A stretch of DNA of 64,000 nt, taken from Vibrio sp. FE10. Its GTDB lineage: Bacteria > Pseudomonadota > Gammaproteobacteria > Enterobacterales > Vibrionaceae. The stretch is taken from positions 1,302,001-1,366,000 of the forward strand of contig NZ_AP028068.1 in NCBI RefSeq assembly GCF_030297155.1, written 5' to 3'. The stretch's first letter is position 1; the number at the start of each line of letters is the position of its first letter. Below are positions 9,323 through 16,644 of this stretch, piece after piece. A program made the translations under genes and the position numbers. The notes beneath the pieces were generated by a model that was given only the letters and a program-made list of their open reading frames with translations, was not told the DNA's origin and ran no database searches.

Positions 9323-10061
9323 AACCTGTCTTAGTTCGATGACTCAATAGCACTGGCACTAGCTTGGAAACAACAATCCAAACATCAAATAGAAATGGCT
9401 AAGGTGAATCACCTTAGCCATTTTTTTGTTTTCTATTCTTTAGGTTTTTAGTCTACTCACTTTTTACATCTCATATTTACGCCGTTTTTCATGTCAGCCA
9501 ACTCGCTTTGTTCGAGCCTCTTTACTGAATAACCCCGATTGATTGAACAACACGGCCATAAAGCAGCGTGTTTTTGAATGCAGTTAGTTTATAAAGTCGA
9601 ATCTTGAGTGGAGGATTTGATGGAGAGCGCACTTTGGATTATCGAAACTAAGTGAATCTCGACCTCTAGAACGACCCCATTGAACAGTACTTTTTCAAAT
9701 TGAGGCGAACTGACAAGGTGGTGAGATTGCCGGATTTGGTCGAAAACAAAGAAAATTTGGGAAAAAATCGAATCTATTTAAGAAAAAAGACATTTTTTTG
9801 TTGGAGAAAAGTGTGATTTTTATGTGATTTAGAGGCACTTTCTTCACATTATTGCTTAATGAGGGTGATATTGAGCGAAATAGGGAGGAAAACGATTGCG
9901 CAATAAACTGACAGCGTTTGCCTGAATAGTTCGCTAAGTTATTAATTAGTAAGAATTTAGTGGGAAAGTAAAGCTGAGGGGTTTGTAGCAGATATGGAAT
10001 CTTTGAGAGGATAGCATAAAAAAAAGTGAAATATCAGACTTGCTGTTAGTAAATCACAACC
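9323..10061. other. Long intergenic stretch before guaC
   Basis: Apart from the terminator at 9393 I see no gene in this stretch of about 740 bp. No frame of useful length with a ribosome binding site exists on either strand. The middle part is AT-rich and contains several A-runs (for example near 9765-9800). It could hold a small RNA, but I have no direct evidence for one. Confidence 0.4.
9393..9427 (+). terminator. Terminator after the REC-CheC/PAS operon
   Basis: A perfect stem (AAATGGCTAAGGTG with CACCTTAGCCATTT) is followed by a run of seven T residues. Confidence 0.9.
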
Positions 10062-10067
10062 TATAAT
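10040..10067 (+). promoter_or_regulatory. Probable sigma-70 promoter of the guaC leader
   Basis: TTGCTG at 10040-10045 and a perfect TATAAT at 10062-10067 are separated by 16 bp. The expected transcription start, about 10074, falls at the foot of the first guaC leader hairpin. This is a motif match only. Confidence 0.5.
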
Positions 10068-10071
10068 GCTG

Positions 10072-10106
10072 AAAACCGGAGCGTCTGCCAACGCTCCGGT
10101 TTTTTT
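10072..10106 (+). terminator. First guaC leader hairpin, terminator-like
   Basis: AAAACCGGAGCG pairs perfectly with CGCTCCGGTTTT around the loop TCTGCCAA, and T residues follow. In form it is an intrinsic terminator. If the promoter at 10040 is real, it is also the 5' end of the guaC transcript and would act as a protective or attenuating hairpin. Confidence 0.7.
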
Positions 10107-10119
10107 GTGTCCGAAGAAA

Positions 10120-10147
10120 AGTAAACTCGTCTGCCAACGGTTTTACT
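10120..10147 (+). promoter_or_regulatory. Second guaC leader hairpin with the same loop
   Basis: A weaker stem (AGTAAA with TTTACT, plus a short CG closing pair) presents the same loop as the hairpin 46 bases upstream: the 12-mer CGTCTGCCAACG occurs at 10082-10093 and again at 10128-10139. It lies 48 bp before the guaC start codon, which places it in the leader. Confidence 0.5.
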
Positions 10148-10194
10148 ACGCATTTCGCGAGAGACACATAATTTTATGAATCAAGGAAAACACC

Positions 10195-11238
10195 ATGCGT
10201 ATCGAACAAGAACTTAAGTTAGGTTTCAAAGATGTACTCTTCCGTCCGAAGCGTTCTACCCTTAAAAGCCGTTCTCAAGTTGAATTAACCCGCGATTTTA
10301 CATTCAAGCATAGCGGTCGTCAATGGTCTGGTACTCCAGTAATTGCAGCTAACATGGATTCGGTAGCAAGCTTTGAAATGGCAGCTGCTCTAGCAGAGCA
10401 CGGTGTTATGACTGCAGTACACAAGCACTACACAGTAGAGCAGTGGGCTGAGTTTGCTAAAACAGCAGACAAGAAAACACTGAACAACGTTTTTGTATCA
10501 ACAGGTACGTCTGAAGCTGAGTTCGAGAAAGTTAAGAAGATCATGGCGCTTAGCGAAGAGTTCGTATTTATCTGTATCGATATCGCTAACGGCTACTCAG
10601 AGCACCTTGTTGAGTTCGTACAAAAAGTACGTGCTGAATTCCCAACTAAAGTTATCTCTGCAGGTAACGTTGTAACAGGTGACATGGTTGAAGAGCTAAT
10701 CCTAGCCGGCGCAGACATCGTTAAGGTTGGTATCGGCCCTGGTTCGGTTTGTACTACACGTGTTAAAACAGGCGTAGGTTACCCTCAACTTTCTGCAATC
10801 ATCGAGTGTGGCGACGCGGCACACGGCCTTGGCGGCATGATCATCGGTGACGGTGGTTGTTCATGTGCGGGTGACGTATCTAAAGCGTTCGGCGGCGGTG
10901 CTGACTTCGTAATGCTAGGCGGCATGCTAGCTGGTCACTCTGAGTCAGGCGGTGAAGTTGTAGAGCAAGACGGTAAGCAATACATGAAGTTCTACGGCAT
11001 GTCTTCGCAGTCGGCTATGGACAAGCACTCAGGTGGTGTTGCTAAGTACCGTGCTGCGGAAGGTAAAACTGTTTTACTTCCATACCGTGGTTCAGTTCAC
11101 AACACGATTTCTGACATCCTTGGTGGTGTACGTTCAACTTGTACATACGTAGGCGCAGCAAAGCTTAAAGAGCTAACTAAGCGTACGACTTTCATCCGTG
11201 TACAAGAGCAAGAGAACAACGTATTCGGTAAAGAGTAA
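10195..11238 (+). CDS. guaC: GMP reductase
   Basis: This cytoplasmic enzyme reduces GMP to IMP with NADPH and release of ammonia, linking guanine to adenine nucleotide synthesis. The 347 residues equal the E. coli GuaC length. The IMPDH/GMPR active-site loop [20 protein letters not shown] is complete, with catalytic Cys186. The substrate-binding [21 protein letters not shown] block is also present. AAGGAA precedes the ATG. There is no CBS domain, which separates it from IMP dehydrogenase. Codon use is that of a highly expressed gene. Its terminator is the attachment site of the phage remnant that follows, and the gene itself is intact. Confidence 0.97.
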   Translation: MRIEQELKLGFKDVLFRPKRSTLKSRSQVELTRDFTFKHSGRQWSGTPVIAANMDSVASFEMAAALAEHGVMTAVHKHYTVEQWAEFAKTADKKTLNNVFVSTGTSEAEFEKVKKIMALSEEFVFICIDIANGYSEHLVEFVQKVRAEFPTKVISAGNVVTGDMVEELILAGADIVKVGIGPGSVCTTRVKTGVGYPQLSAIIECGDAAHGLGGMIIGDGGCSCAGDVSKAFGGGADFVMLGGMLAGHSESGGEVVEQDGKQYMKFYGMSSQSAMDKHSGGVAKYRAAEGKTVLLPYRGSVHNTISDILGGVRSTCTYVGAAKLKELTKRTTFIRVQEQENNVFGKE

Positions 11239-12320
11239 TCTGAACGAATTCGAATAGTTTAAAAATGAAGAGCCGCTTTTTAGCGGCTCTTTTTTGTCTG
11301 AAATTTGGCAAGTGGCGACAACGTGGCGACAGATTTGAAAGAGGGGCATGGAGAATTGCTTCAGATAGGTGATCAGGCGCGAAGTGGGCATAGCGCATTG
11401 TCATGCTGATACCTGCGTGGCTTAGAATGTCCCTTAGCACTAAAATATTGCCGCCATTCATCATAAAGTGACTTGTGAACGAATGACGCAAAACATGAGA
11501 AGCTTGCCCTGAGGGCAGGATGATGCCCAGTTTATTCTTTAATATGTAGCAGAAAGGCGTATAGCACTCTTCAAATAACATTCCTGATGTTGGTTTGTAT
11601 ATCTCGTTGTAAAGCCCTTCAGAGATTGGTACAGAGCGATTCTTCTTAGTCTTGGTGAACGTAACCTTATATTTGCTTAACTGAGCGCCTTTCAGCTGAG
11701 CATCTTCATTCCAGCGAGCACTAGTGGCTAGGCATAGCTTCACTATTTTCTGCATATCTGTTCGACTGTGTTTAGATACATGCTCAAGTAACAAAGTAAT
11801 GTGATCTTTATGAAGAAAAGACACAGTGCGTTCGTGATCTTTAAATGGCTTCACTTCTTCCAATGGGTTCGGTCCTTTCCACTCCCCAATCTCTTTTAAC
11901 TTGCTGAACATTGCCTTAAATCGAGCGAGTTCAGAATTTAGCGTTGCGATACTAGGCGCCCCTTTTTGCCAGCGCGCATCAACAAAGCTAATTTTTCCAC
12001 TCATTCGGTTACTTCTGAATTCAGAGTATGTTTTTGCATCGAAAACGGTCGCTACAGGGTTACCTATCGCGTTAGCCATTCTTAGAAATTTACTATGAAT
12101 GACATTGCCTTTGGTAAGGGTTGCACCATAGTGCGAGTACCAAAGCTCAATAAGTTGAGAAAGCCTACGATGATCGGGCTTGTCACCCATCCACGGCTTA
12201 TCCTCAAACTCTTTCATTGTGTGAAGCTCAAAGGCTTTAGCTTCGCCCTTCAGTCGTAAACTTCTTACGAACACGCTTTCCCGCTCGCCCGTTTGGGTAA
12301 CATTCGCAGATCCAAGGTTT
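11192..12320 (-). pseudogene. int: P2-type tyrosine integrase, frameshifted and 5'-truncated
   Basis: Homology to P2 Int is clear: SARWNEDAQLKG carries the first catalytic Arg, HVLRHSFTSHFMMNGG the His-x-x-Arg pair, and SMTMRYAHFAPDHL the Tyr. The intact frame begins at a GTG at 12274, but the preceding bases read KPWICECYPNGRAGKRVRKKF in another frame, which is the family's N-terminal DNA-arm domain. One extra base near 12251 separates the two. No start codon remains upstream of this arm, and a stop lies at about 12330-12332. At the 3' end the frame runs through the attL core and stops 47 bp inside guaC on the opposite strand, so the original C-terminus is lost. A truncated catalytic domain could still be made. 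Confidence 0.85.
11268..11297 (+). terminator. guaC terminator, also the left attachment core (attL)
   Basis: The hairpin AGAGCCGCT-TTTT-AGCGGCTCT with a T-run ends guaC. The 25 bp at 11268-11292 recur exactly at 17833-17857, bounding the phage remnant. Because the whole hairpin lies within the repeat, insertion leaves guaC with a working terminator. Confidence 0.8.
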
Positions 12321-12367
12321 GAAGTAGAGCTATGTAATTAAAACAACAGGACATATTTTTACGAGCG

Positions 12368-12553
12368 ATGGAGTTCATTATAGATGCTGTAGCACTCAGC
12401 ACTGAAGGTGAAAGCAGAGCTGATGTAGGTATTTATTTGATGAGTTTATTGGGTGCAGACCAAAAATAAGAGTTGAAGCCTGAGAAGTTAGCCGCAATTA
12501 AGCAGTTGATTGAGATGGCTGACGATGTCGATGGGAATAGATTTGAGTTATGA
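12368..12553 (+). pseudogene. Small broken gene with one in-frame stop
   Basis: From the ATG at 12368 the frame reads 33 residues (MEFIIDAVALSTEGESRADV and onward) to a TAA at 12467. It then continues in the same frame with the coding-like ELKPEKLAAIKQLIEMADDV to a TGA at 12551. A single base change would restore a 61-residue acidic protein. There is no good ribosome binding site. I do not recognise the protein; its place next to int suggests a phage early gene. Confidence 0.45.
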
Positions 12554-12583
12554 TTGCTTAAACAATTAGTTGCGTAGGTAGTT

Positions 12584-13225
12584 ATGATCTCAGATAAGGT
12601 GATTAGTGGTATTGAGAATGGTGAAATATCTCTTTGGATATTAGGGGTTATAGTTGCCATAGCTGTGCTTAAAAGCCATAAAGAGATCTTTCAAACTTTT
12701 ATTGATTTTAAGGCTAATAAATTTAAAAAATTAGAAAATGCTATTGCTTGTGAATGGGTCAGTGACGATAAAAAGGACATCTTCAAGGCAGAGTTGGAAC
12801 AATTACATATAGCTGAAGCCTGTGGGATTAAGTGTTCAGTAGACATACGAAATGAGCTTTTAGATATTTACAGTACAAGCCAGAAAGGTATTCGTTTACT
12901 ACACTTTCAGCGAGCTGCTAGTTTGGTTAGATTAGAAAGCGGTGAGTTGCTTTCAAACATCAATAATCTACAAAGATATTGGTATTATATCGAGTTGATC
13001 ACAGGTATTTGTTTGTGGGTTATAACCATTCCCGTTATTTGTATTTTGGTCTACGCAACATTGAGCTCTGGGGTAGAGTTCCCATCGGGTATTCTTTTGC
13101 TAATTCCTATAGCTGGATTTCTCGCGTATGACGGTGCGAAAATCATGTCTTTAAAACATGTGCTGACAGAGTATAAAACCTTACAAGAGCATACAGGATC
13201 TAAAGAATTGAAAGCTGCTGCTTAA
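12584..13225 (+). CDS. Hypothetical membrane protein of the phage remnant
   Basis: This 213-residue protein is not recognised. It has one hydrophobic segment near residues 16-29 and two adjacent ones near 135-185 (ELITGICLWVITIPVICILV and GILLLIPIAGFLAY). A charged cytoplasmic-looking domain of about 100 residues with helical character lies between. That is the layout of several membrane-anchored phage accessory or exclusion proteins, but no motif supports such a role. Its 3' end overlaps the convergent ogr-like gene by 26 bp. The gene is intact and AT-rich. Confidence 0.65.
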   Translation: MISDKVISGIENGEISLWILGVIVAIAVLKSHKEIFQTFIDFKANKFKKLENAIACEWVSDDKKDIFKAELEQLHIAEACGIKCSVDIRNELLDIYSTSQKGIRLLHFQRAASLVRLESGELLSNINNLQRYWYYIELITGICLWVITIPVICILVYATLSSGVEFPSGILLLIPIAGFLAYDGAKIMSLKHVLTEYKTLQEHTGSKELKAAA

Positions 13226-13451
13226 GTTCTTGACGCTGATCTAGCGCCAGGTTTTTTATCATTTCAAAAGCTAACTGAGAAGTCGTTTTAGCCGAAGGGC
13301 TAAGAGTATGGCTGAAGGTTAGGTTCATCACGAAAGAATAGCCGCACTCGGGGTCACTACAACTACAATATAAATCGCTATAACCCGCTGAAATACGGTT
13401 TGATTTTTGTATGCGGGCTTTCTCGCCACACTCGGGGCAAACCACTCTCAT
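13200..13451 (-). CDS. Ogr/Delta-family zinc-finger late-gene activator
   Basis: The 83-residue protein matches the family of small activators (P2 Ogr, P4 Delta) that switch on late transcription of P2-like phages. Four cysteines suited to zinc binding are placed as CPECGEKA near residues 5-8 and CSCSDPECGYSF near residues 29-36, followed by the conserved hydrophobic stretch FVMNLTFSHTLSPSA. The length is close to Ogr (72) and to half of Delta. It appears intact although the late genes it would control are gone, except the broken portal gene. It could still respond to a related helper phage; that is inference. Confidence 0.85.
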   Translation of the reverse strand: MRVVCPECGEKARIQKSNRISAGYSDLYCSCSDPECGYSFVMNLTFSHTLSPSAKTTSQLAFEMIKNLALDQRQELKQQLSIL

Positions 13452-13542
13452 ATGACACCATGAACCTATTGAAATGATAGGCTCATAGTATTAAATTATG
13501 GTGATGATTTATACAGCGTTCTGAAGGGTTAAACACTTATGC

Positions 13543-14556
13543 TCAGAAGCGACATGTAGGGGGCGGTAATGTAGATTCGTTACTCAAATTGAGGTATAGA
13601 TTGTTGGTTCTATATGTTTTTCTCGGGTTAACGTAGTGCCATTGTAATGTGTTATCGACATCATTATGAGATATGTTATCTAACACAATTTCACCACCTT
13701 CGGATTGAACTATTACTCCAGCTGCAATGCCGTTATATTTACCAAGCACCAAATTATGGACAACGTTTACGACACTGCCATTGTTGATGGTTGATTTATC
13801 TAGTTGTCCTACTAGAAGTCCGTTTTTTCCACTTTTTCCTAAATCATTTCTGTTAACTGAGCTATCTGTGATTTCGAGTAAACTAAGTGGTGTTTCGACT
13901 ACGTTTCCAAATACCCCCCCAACGTAGTTAAAATCGCTATTTTTGACAGTTATATGAACGTCATTAACCTTTATATTGTTTGCGCCAGCGCCCTCTATTA
14001 ACCATCCTGATACAGCCCCAATTTTGTCAGAATCTGTTGAGGTGCTTAAAGTACTATGTTGAACAACGATGTCTTTCAGCATAGCACTATCAGCTCTACC
14101 GACAAGCAAACCTACAGCCCAAGAACCTACAGCGTTTGAAATTGATGAATCGGTAATTTTAACGTTTTTAATAAGCCCGCCGTCTTGAAGCCCGGCCAAA
14201 GTTCCAACGGTTGTTGCTTTTTTATTTTGTGTATCAACTTGAAAGTTATTGATGTTTAGATTCTCGATTACCCCAGACCTAATTCTGGAAAATAAGCCAA
14301 CATCACCTTTTGTTGCTGAAATTGTTAAATTTGATATCGCGTAACCATTACCATTAAAGTTTCCCGCAAACGATTTGGGCTTGGTATGAACGAATCCAGA
14401 GCAATCAATGTTTTGAACTAACACGTAGTCAGAGTTGGTTTTGTCTTCAAGATTGAGTAACTGTTCACAGCTGTCGATCTGAATGGGTGAAGCTGCAGCA
14501 CCTAGAGATACGAAGCTTGATAATAAAAGGGTATTTTTTAGCATAACTGAGTCCAT
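13543..14556 (-). CDS. Secreted GLUG-like repeat protein
   Basis: The 337-residue protein begins with a signal peptide (LLLSSFVSLGAAA, cleavage near residue 22). A series of beta-rich repeats follows, of the type VGLFSRIRSGVIENLNINNF, VGTLAGLQDGGLIKNVKITD, VGLLVGRADSAMLKDIVVQH and VGGVFGN. These resemble GLUG-type right-handed beta-helix repeats found in bacterial surface and adhesin-like proteins. Two starts are possible (14556 or 14544) and neither has a good ribosome binding site. It sits in the phage remnant, so it is a likely cargo gene acting at the cell surface. Function is unknown. Confidence 0.65.
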   Translation of the reverse strand: MDSVMLKNTLLLSSFVSLGAAASPIQIDSCEQLLNLEDKTNSDYVLVQNIDCSGFVHTKPKSFAGNFNGNGYAISNLTISATKGDVGLFSRIRSGVIENLNINNFQVDTQNKKATTVGTLAGLQDGGLIKNVKITDSSISNAVGSWAVGLLVGRADSAMLKDIVVQHSTLSTSTDSDKIGAVSGWLIEGAGANNIKVNDVHITVKNSDFNYVGGVFGNVVETPLSLLEITDSSVNRNDLGKSGKNGLLVGQLDKSTINNGSVVNVVHNLVLGKYNGIAAGVIVQSEGGEIVLDNISHNDVDNTLQWHYVNPRKTYRTNNLYLNLSNESTLPPPTCRF

Positions 14557-14997
14557 TGTTATGAGTTGGTTGTATTTGCGGTGTGAATATAAGGCTATCT
14601 AATTGATATGTATATTTAAGTAAGAAAGCTTTACGTATTTATGTGACATCAATTGTGTATTTGGGTGGGGAGCGAGAAAGGTCAAATTGATATGAAGTGG
14701 GCGCTTCAAGAGCGGAGGGTACTATGCCTAATCCACGTAAAACGCACTCCTGCTCATCTGCAGAGCTTTCGATCTCATCTTTCCTCAATTCTATTTAAGT
14801 GAAATTCTGCATTTTGTGAAGTGAACAATCATCAGCGACAGATAAGTTATTGATCATATAACAAATCAATGTGTATCCTCCCTCGCATCAGATTGCTACA
14901 TAGAAAAGTTTTGTATTTAAATGCAGAAATTTTCAGTCTAATGAAGCTCTTTAGACCTTATGTAACGAAAATTAAATTAACCTAGTGGTAGTGAAAT
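14557..14997. other. Spacer between the GLUG-like gene and the cassette
   Basis: This stretch holds the left repeat R1 and about 190 bp of AT-rich sequence upstream of the next gene. I see no gene in it on either strand. Confidence 0.4.
14739..14809 (+). repeat. Imperfect direct repeat, left copy (R1)
   Basis: This 71 bp segment matches 16244-16316 along its length: both begin AAAACGCACTC, share TTTCGATCTCAT in the middle and end with AATTCTATTT-AGTGAAATTCTG. The copies bracket a two-gene cassette. Confidence 0.75.
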
Positions 14998-15687
14998 ATG
15001 TCTATTTTACGGAATGTTATACTATCAGTATTTCTTATTTTGAACTTAAATGCACAAGCAGAAATTGAAAGTAGCTTGTACGTGAGCACTACGAAAGTCA
15101 GCATTGGAAATCTATTTAATTTTTATAATGATTTGGCTGTCGAAATTAAGCCTGAGTTAATGGTAATGAAAACAGACGTTAAGGTATCTTTAGTATCAGA
15201 GTACTTAACATCTCTTAGTGAAACAGAGAGACTTAACCTTGAAGGAGCTCTGAATATAATCAAAGATATTGAAGGCACTATTGGACATAAATTTAGAATA
15301 GAGACACCGTCTCAATTAATCGATTATATCGACGATGATAAGTTCAAGGTGTATGAATATATTTATGATAATGCTTGTGCCAAAGTGACTATTTTTACAG
15401 TTATGAAAGATAAACGTGAAATGGTAATAGAACTCCAATTGACGTCTCCTTATGATAGGGTGGAGCAATGTGGTAGCTATATGACACTAACGCAATATAT
15501 GTATCTTGGTTCAATTCTTCAGTTTACGGAAGGAGTCAGAACAAAGCATTTGTTTAATAGTATCTACGAAAGCCTCAAGGCGGAGAAGTCTTATAAGTCC
15601 ATTTTTGATGGGGTTTCGATCAGTGCTGGCTTCAGAGATGGAAAGACTTTAGTCTTATCTATTGAGCCAGAATACGAGTATGAATAA
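14998..15687 (+). CDS. Hypothetical secreted protein of the cassette
   Basis: This is an unrecognised 229-residue protein with a signal peptide (residues 1-21, cleavage after AQA). It is acidic, with single cysteines near residues 125 and 158 that could pair in the periplasm. The composition is strongly AT-rich compared with chromosomal neighbours. It is the first of two genes on the plus strand between the R1 and R2 repeats. The site corresponds roughly to the accessory region next to the portal gene in P2-like phages, which often carries host-altering genes. That is context, not evidence of function. Confidence 0.65.
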   Translation: MSILRNVILSVFLILNLNAQAEIESSLYVSTTKVSIGNLFNFYNDLAVEIKPELMVMKTDVKVSLVSEYLTSLSETERLNLEGALNIIKDIEGTIGHKFRIETPSQLIDYIDDDKFKVYEYIYDNACAKVTIFTVMKDKREMVIELQLTSPYDRVEQCGSYMTLTQYMYLGSILQFTEGVRTKHLFNSIYESLKAEKSYKSIFDGVSISAGFRDGKTLVLSIEPEYEYE

Positions 15688-15816
15688 TTTACAAGTTGCT
15701 TAAGAAAAGCCTAGCGTTTTCTATTTTAAATAAATCTAAGTTGGTGTAGTCATTGTGTCGAAGTTTGGAGGTAAAGTCGCTCCCTCTTAACGGTGTTATG
15801 TATCAGAGAGAAGATT

Positions 15817-16152
15817 ATGAGATTTTTGAAACTATTTCCCCTTGTTTTAATAGCTGGGTGTTCGAATTTTCTGGACAATACGGGGTCATCAGAATATGTA
15901 GATTTGGTTCCAATTGAGGTTGTAAATCCAAGATACCCAACAGTAGCATATGAGAATAATCTATCAGGATATGTGGTCATGACGTTTAACATCAACAAGC
16001 AAGGGTATGTGACAGATATTGTTGTAATCGAATCCATCCCAAAGGGGATCTTTGAAAAGGTAGCTGTACAAGCATTGTCAAAATGGAAATATGAACCACT
16101 CAAAGATGTTGAACCTATTGCTCAAAAAGAAAAAATAGAGTTTAAAATCTAG
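15817..16152 (+). CDS. Lipoprotein with a TonB C-terminal-like domain
   Basis: The 111-residue protein starts at the ATG at 15817, where AGAGAGAAG gives a ribosome binding site; an earlier in-frame GTG at 15793 has none. It has a lipobox (LVLIAGC, lipidated Cys near residue 15). The rest resembles the TonB C-terminal domain, with YPTVAYENNLSGYVVMTFNI, a KQGYVTDIVVIESIP strand pair and the closing AVQALSKWKYEP. There is no transmembrane helix or proline-rich spacer as in true TonB. As a surface or periplasmic lipoprotein in a phage remnant it may alter a TonB-dependent receptor; this is a guess. Confidence 0.75.
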   Translation: MRFLKLFPLVLIAGCSNFLDNTGSSEYVDLVPIEVVNPRYPTVAYENNLSGYVVMTFNINKQGYVTDIVVIESIPKGIFEKVAVQALSKWKYEPLKDVEPIAQKEKIEFKI

Positions 16153-16175
16153 TTTAAAGCAAGATTTGCTCAGAC

Positions 16176-16200
16176 AGCCACCGCACCCGGTGGCTTTTTT
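16176..16200 (+). terminator. Terminator after the cassette lipoprotein gene
   Basis: The stem AGCCACCG with CGGTGGCT is followed by six T residues, just before the right repeat R2. Confidence 0.85.
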
Positions 16201-16243
16201 ACGCCTGTCTCACAGCCCCACCGAAAGCACGCACAACCCACAG

Positions 16244-16316
16244 AAAACGCACTCATCCTCCCACCTGAAGCGTTTTCGATCTCATTTCTTCGCAATTCTA
16301 TTTCAGTGAAATTCTG
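16244..16316 (+). repeat. Imperfect direct repeat, right copy (R2)
   Basis: This is the second copy of the repeat described at 14739. It lies between the cassette terminator and the end of the portal pseudogene. Confidence 0.75.
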
Positions 16317-16644
16317 TCGCCGCTATGGAAGGCTAACAAGCCGCTAGCCCTTTAGGAATAACGGGGCTTGCATTAAGTTAGTCGTGCTCAGAATGGCTTA
16401 AAGAGTGCCTAGTAAAATTGCGAAGAGTGCAAAAAATTGTAAGGAATTGAAATTCTGACGATCAGTGTTGATCTGGTTGGTTTTGTTAAGTGTCTGAAAT
16501 GTAATGATTTTTGTATTTTTGGTCGGTTTTTTAATGATCGTTTGTGTTTTATGACGATCGTTTGAGTAGCTTCTCAGCCCTTATGAATAAAGGGCTGAGC
16601 GCAAATTGAAGAGAAAAACGTAATTGCAAAAAACATCACGCCAC
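16317..16644. other. Non-coding stretch next to the portal pseudogene
   Basis: No gene is visible. A ten-base stem-loop (CTCAGCCCTT with AAGGGCTGAG) lies at 16573-16599. Three related short repeats containing GATC(G)TTTG or GATCAGTG lie between 16457 and 16567. In P2 the cohesive-end site is next to the portal gene, so cos could be here, but I cannot identify its cleavage site. Confidence 0.4.

Noticed and set aside
9765..9900. CsrB-like regulatory RNA before guaC
   Set aside because: Only a few scattered GGA motifs are present and they are not in hairpin loops.
10072..10147. Purine riboswitch in front of guaC
   Set aside because: The conserved core bases of the purine aptamer are not present; only two simple hairpins are seen.
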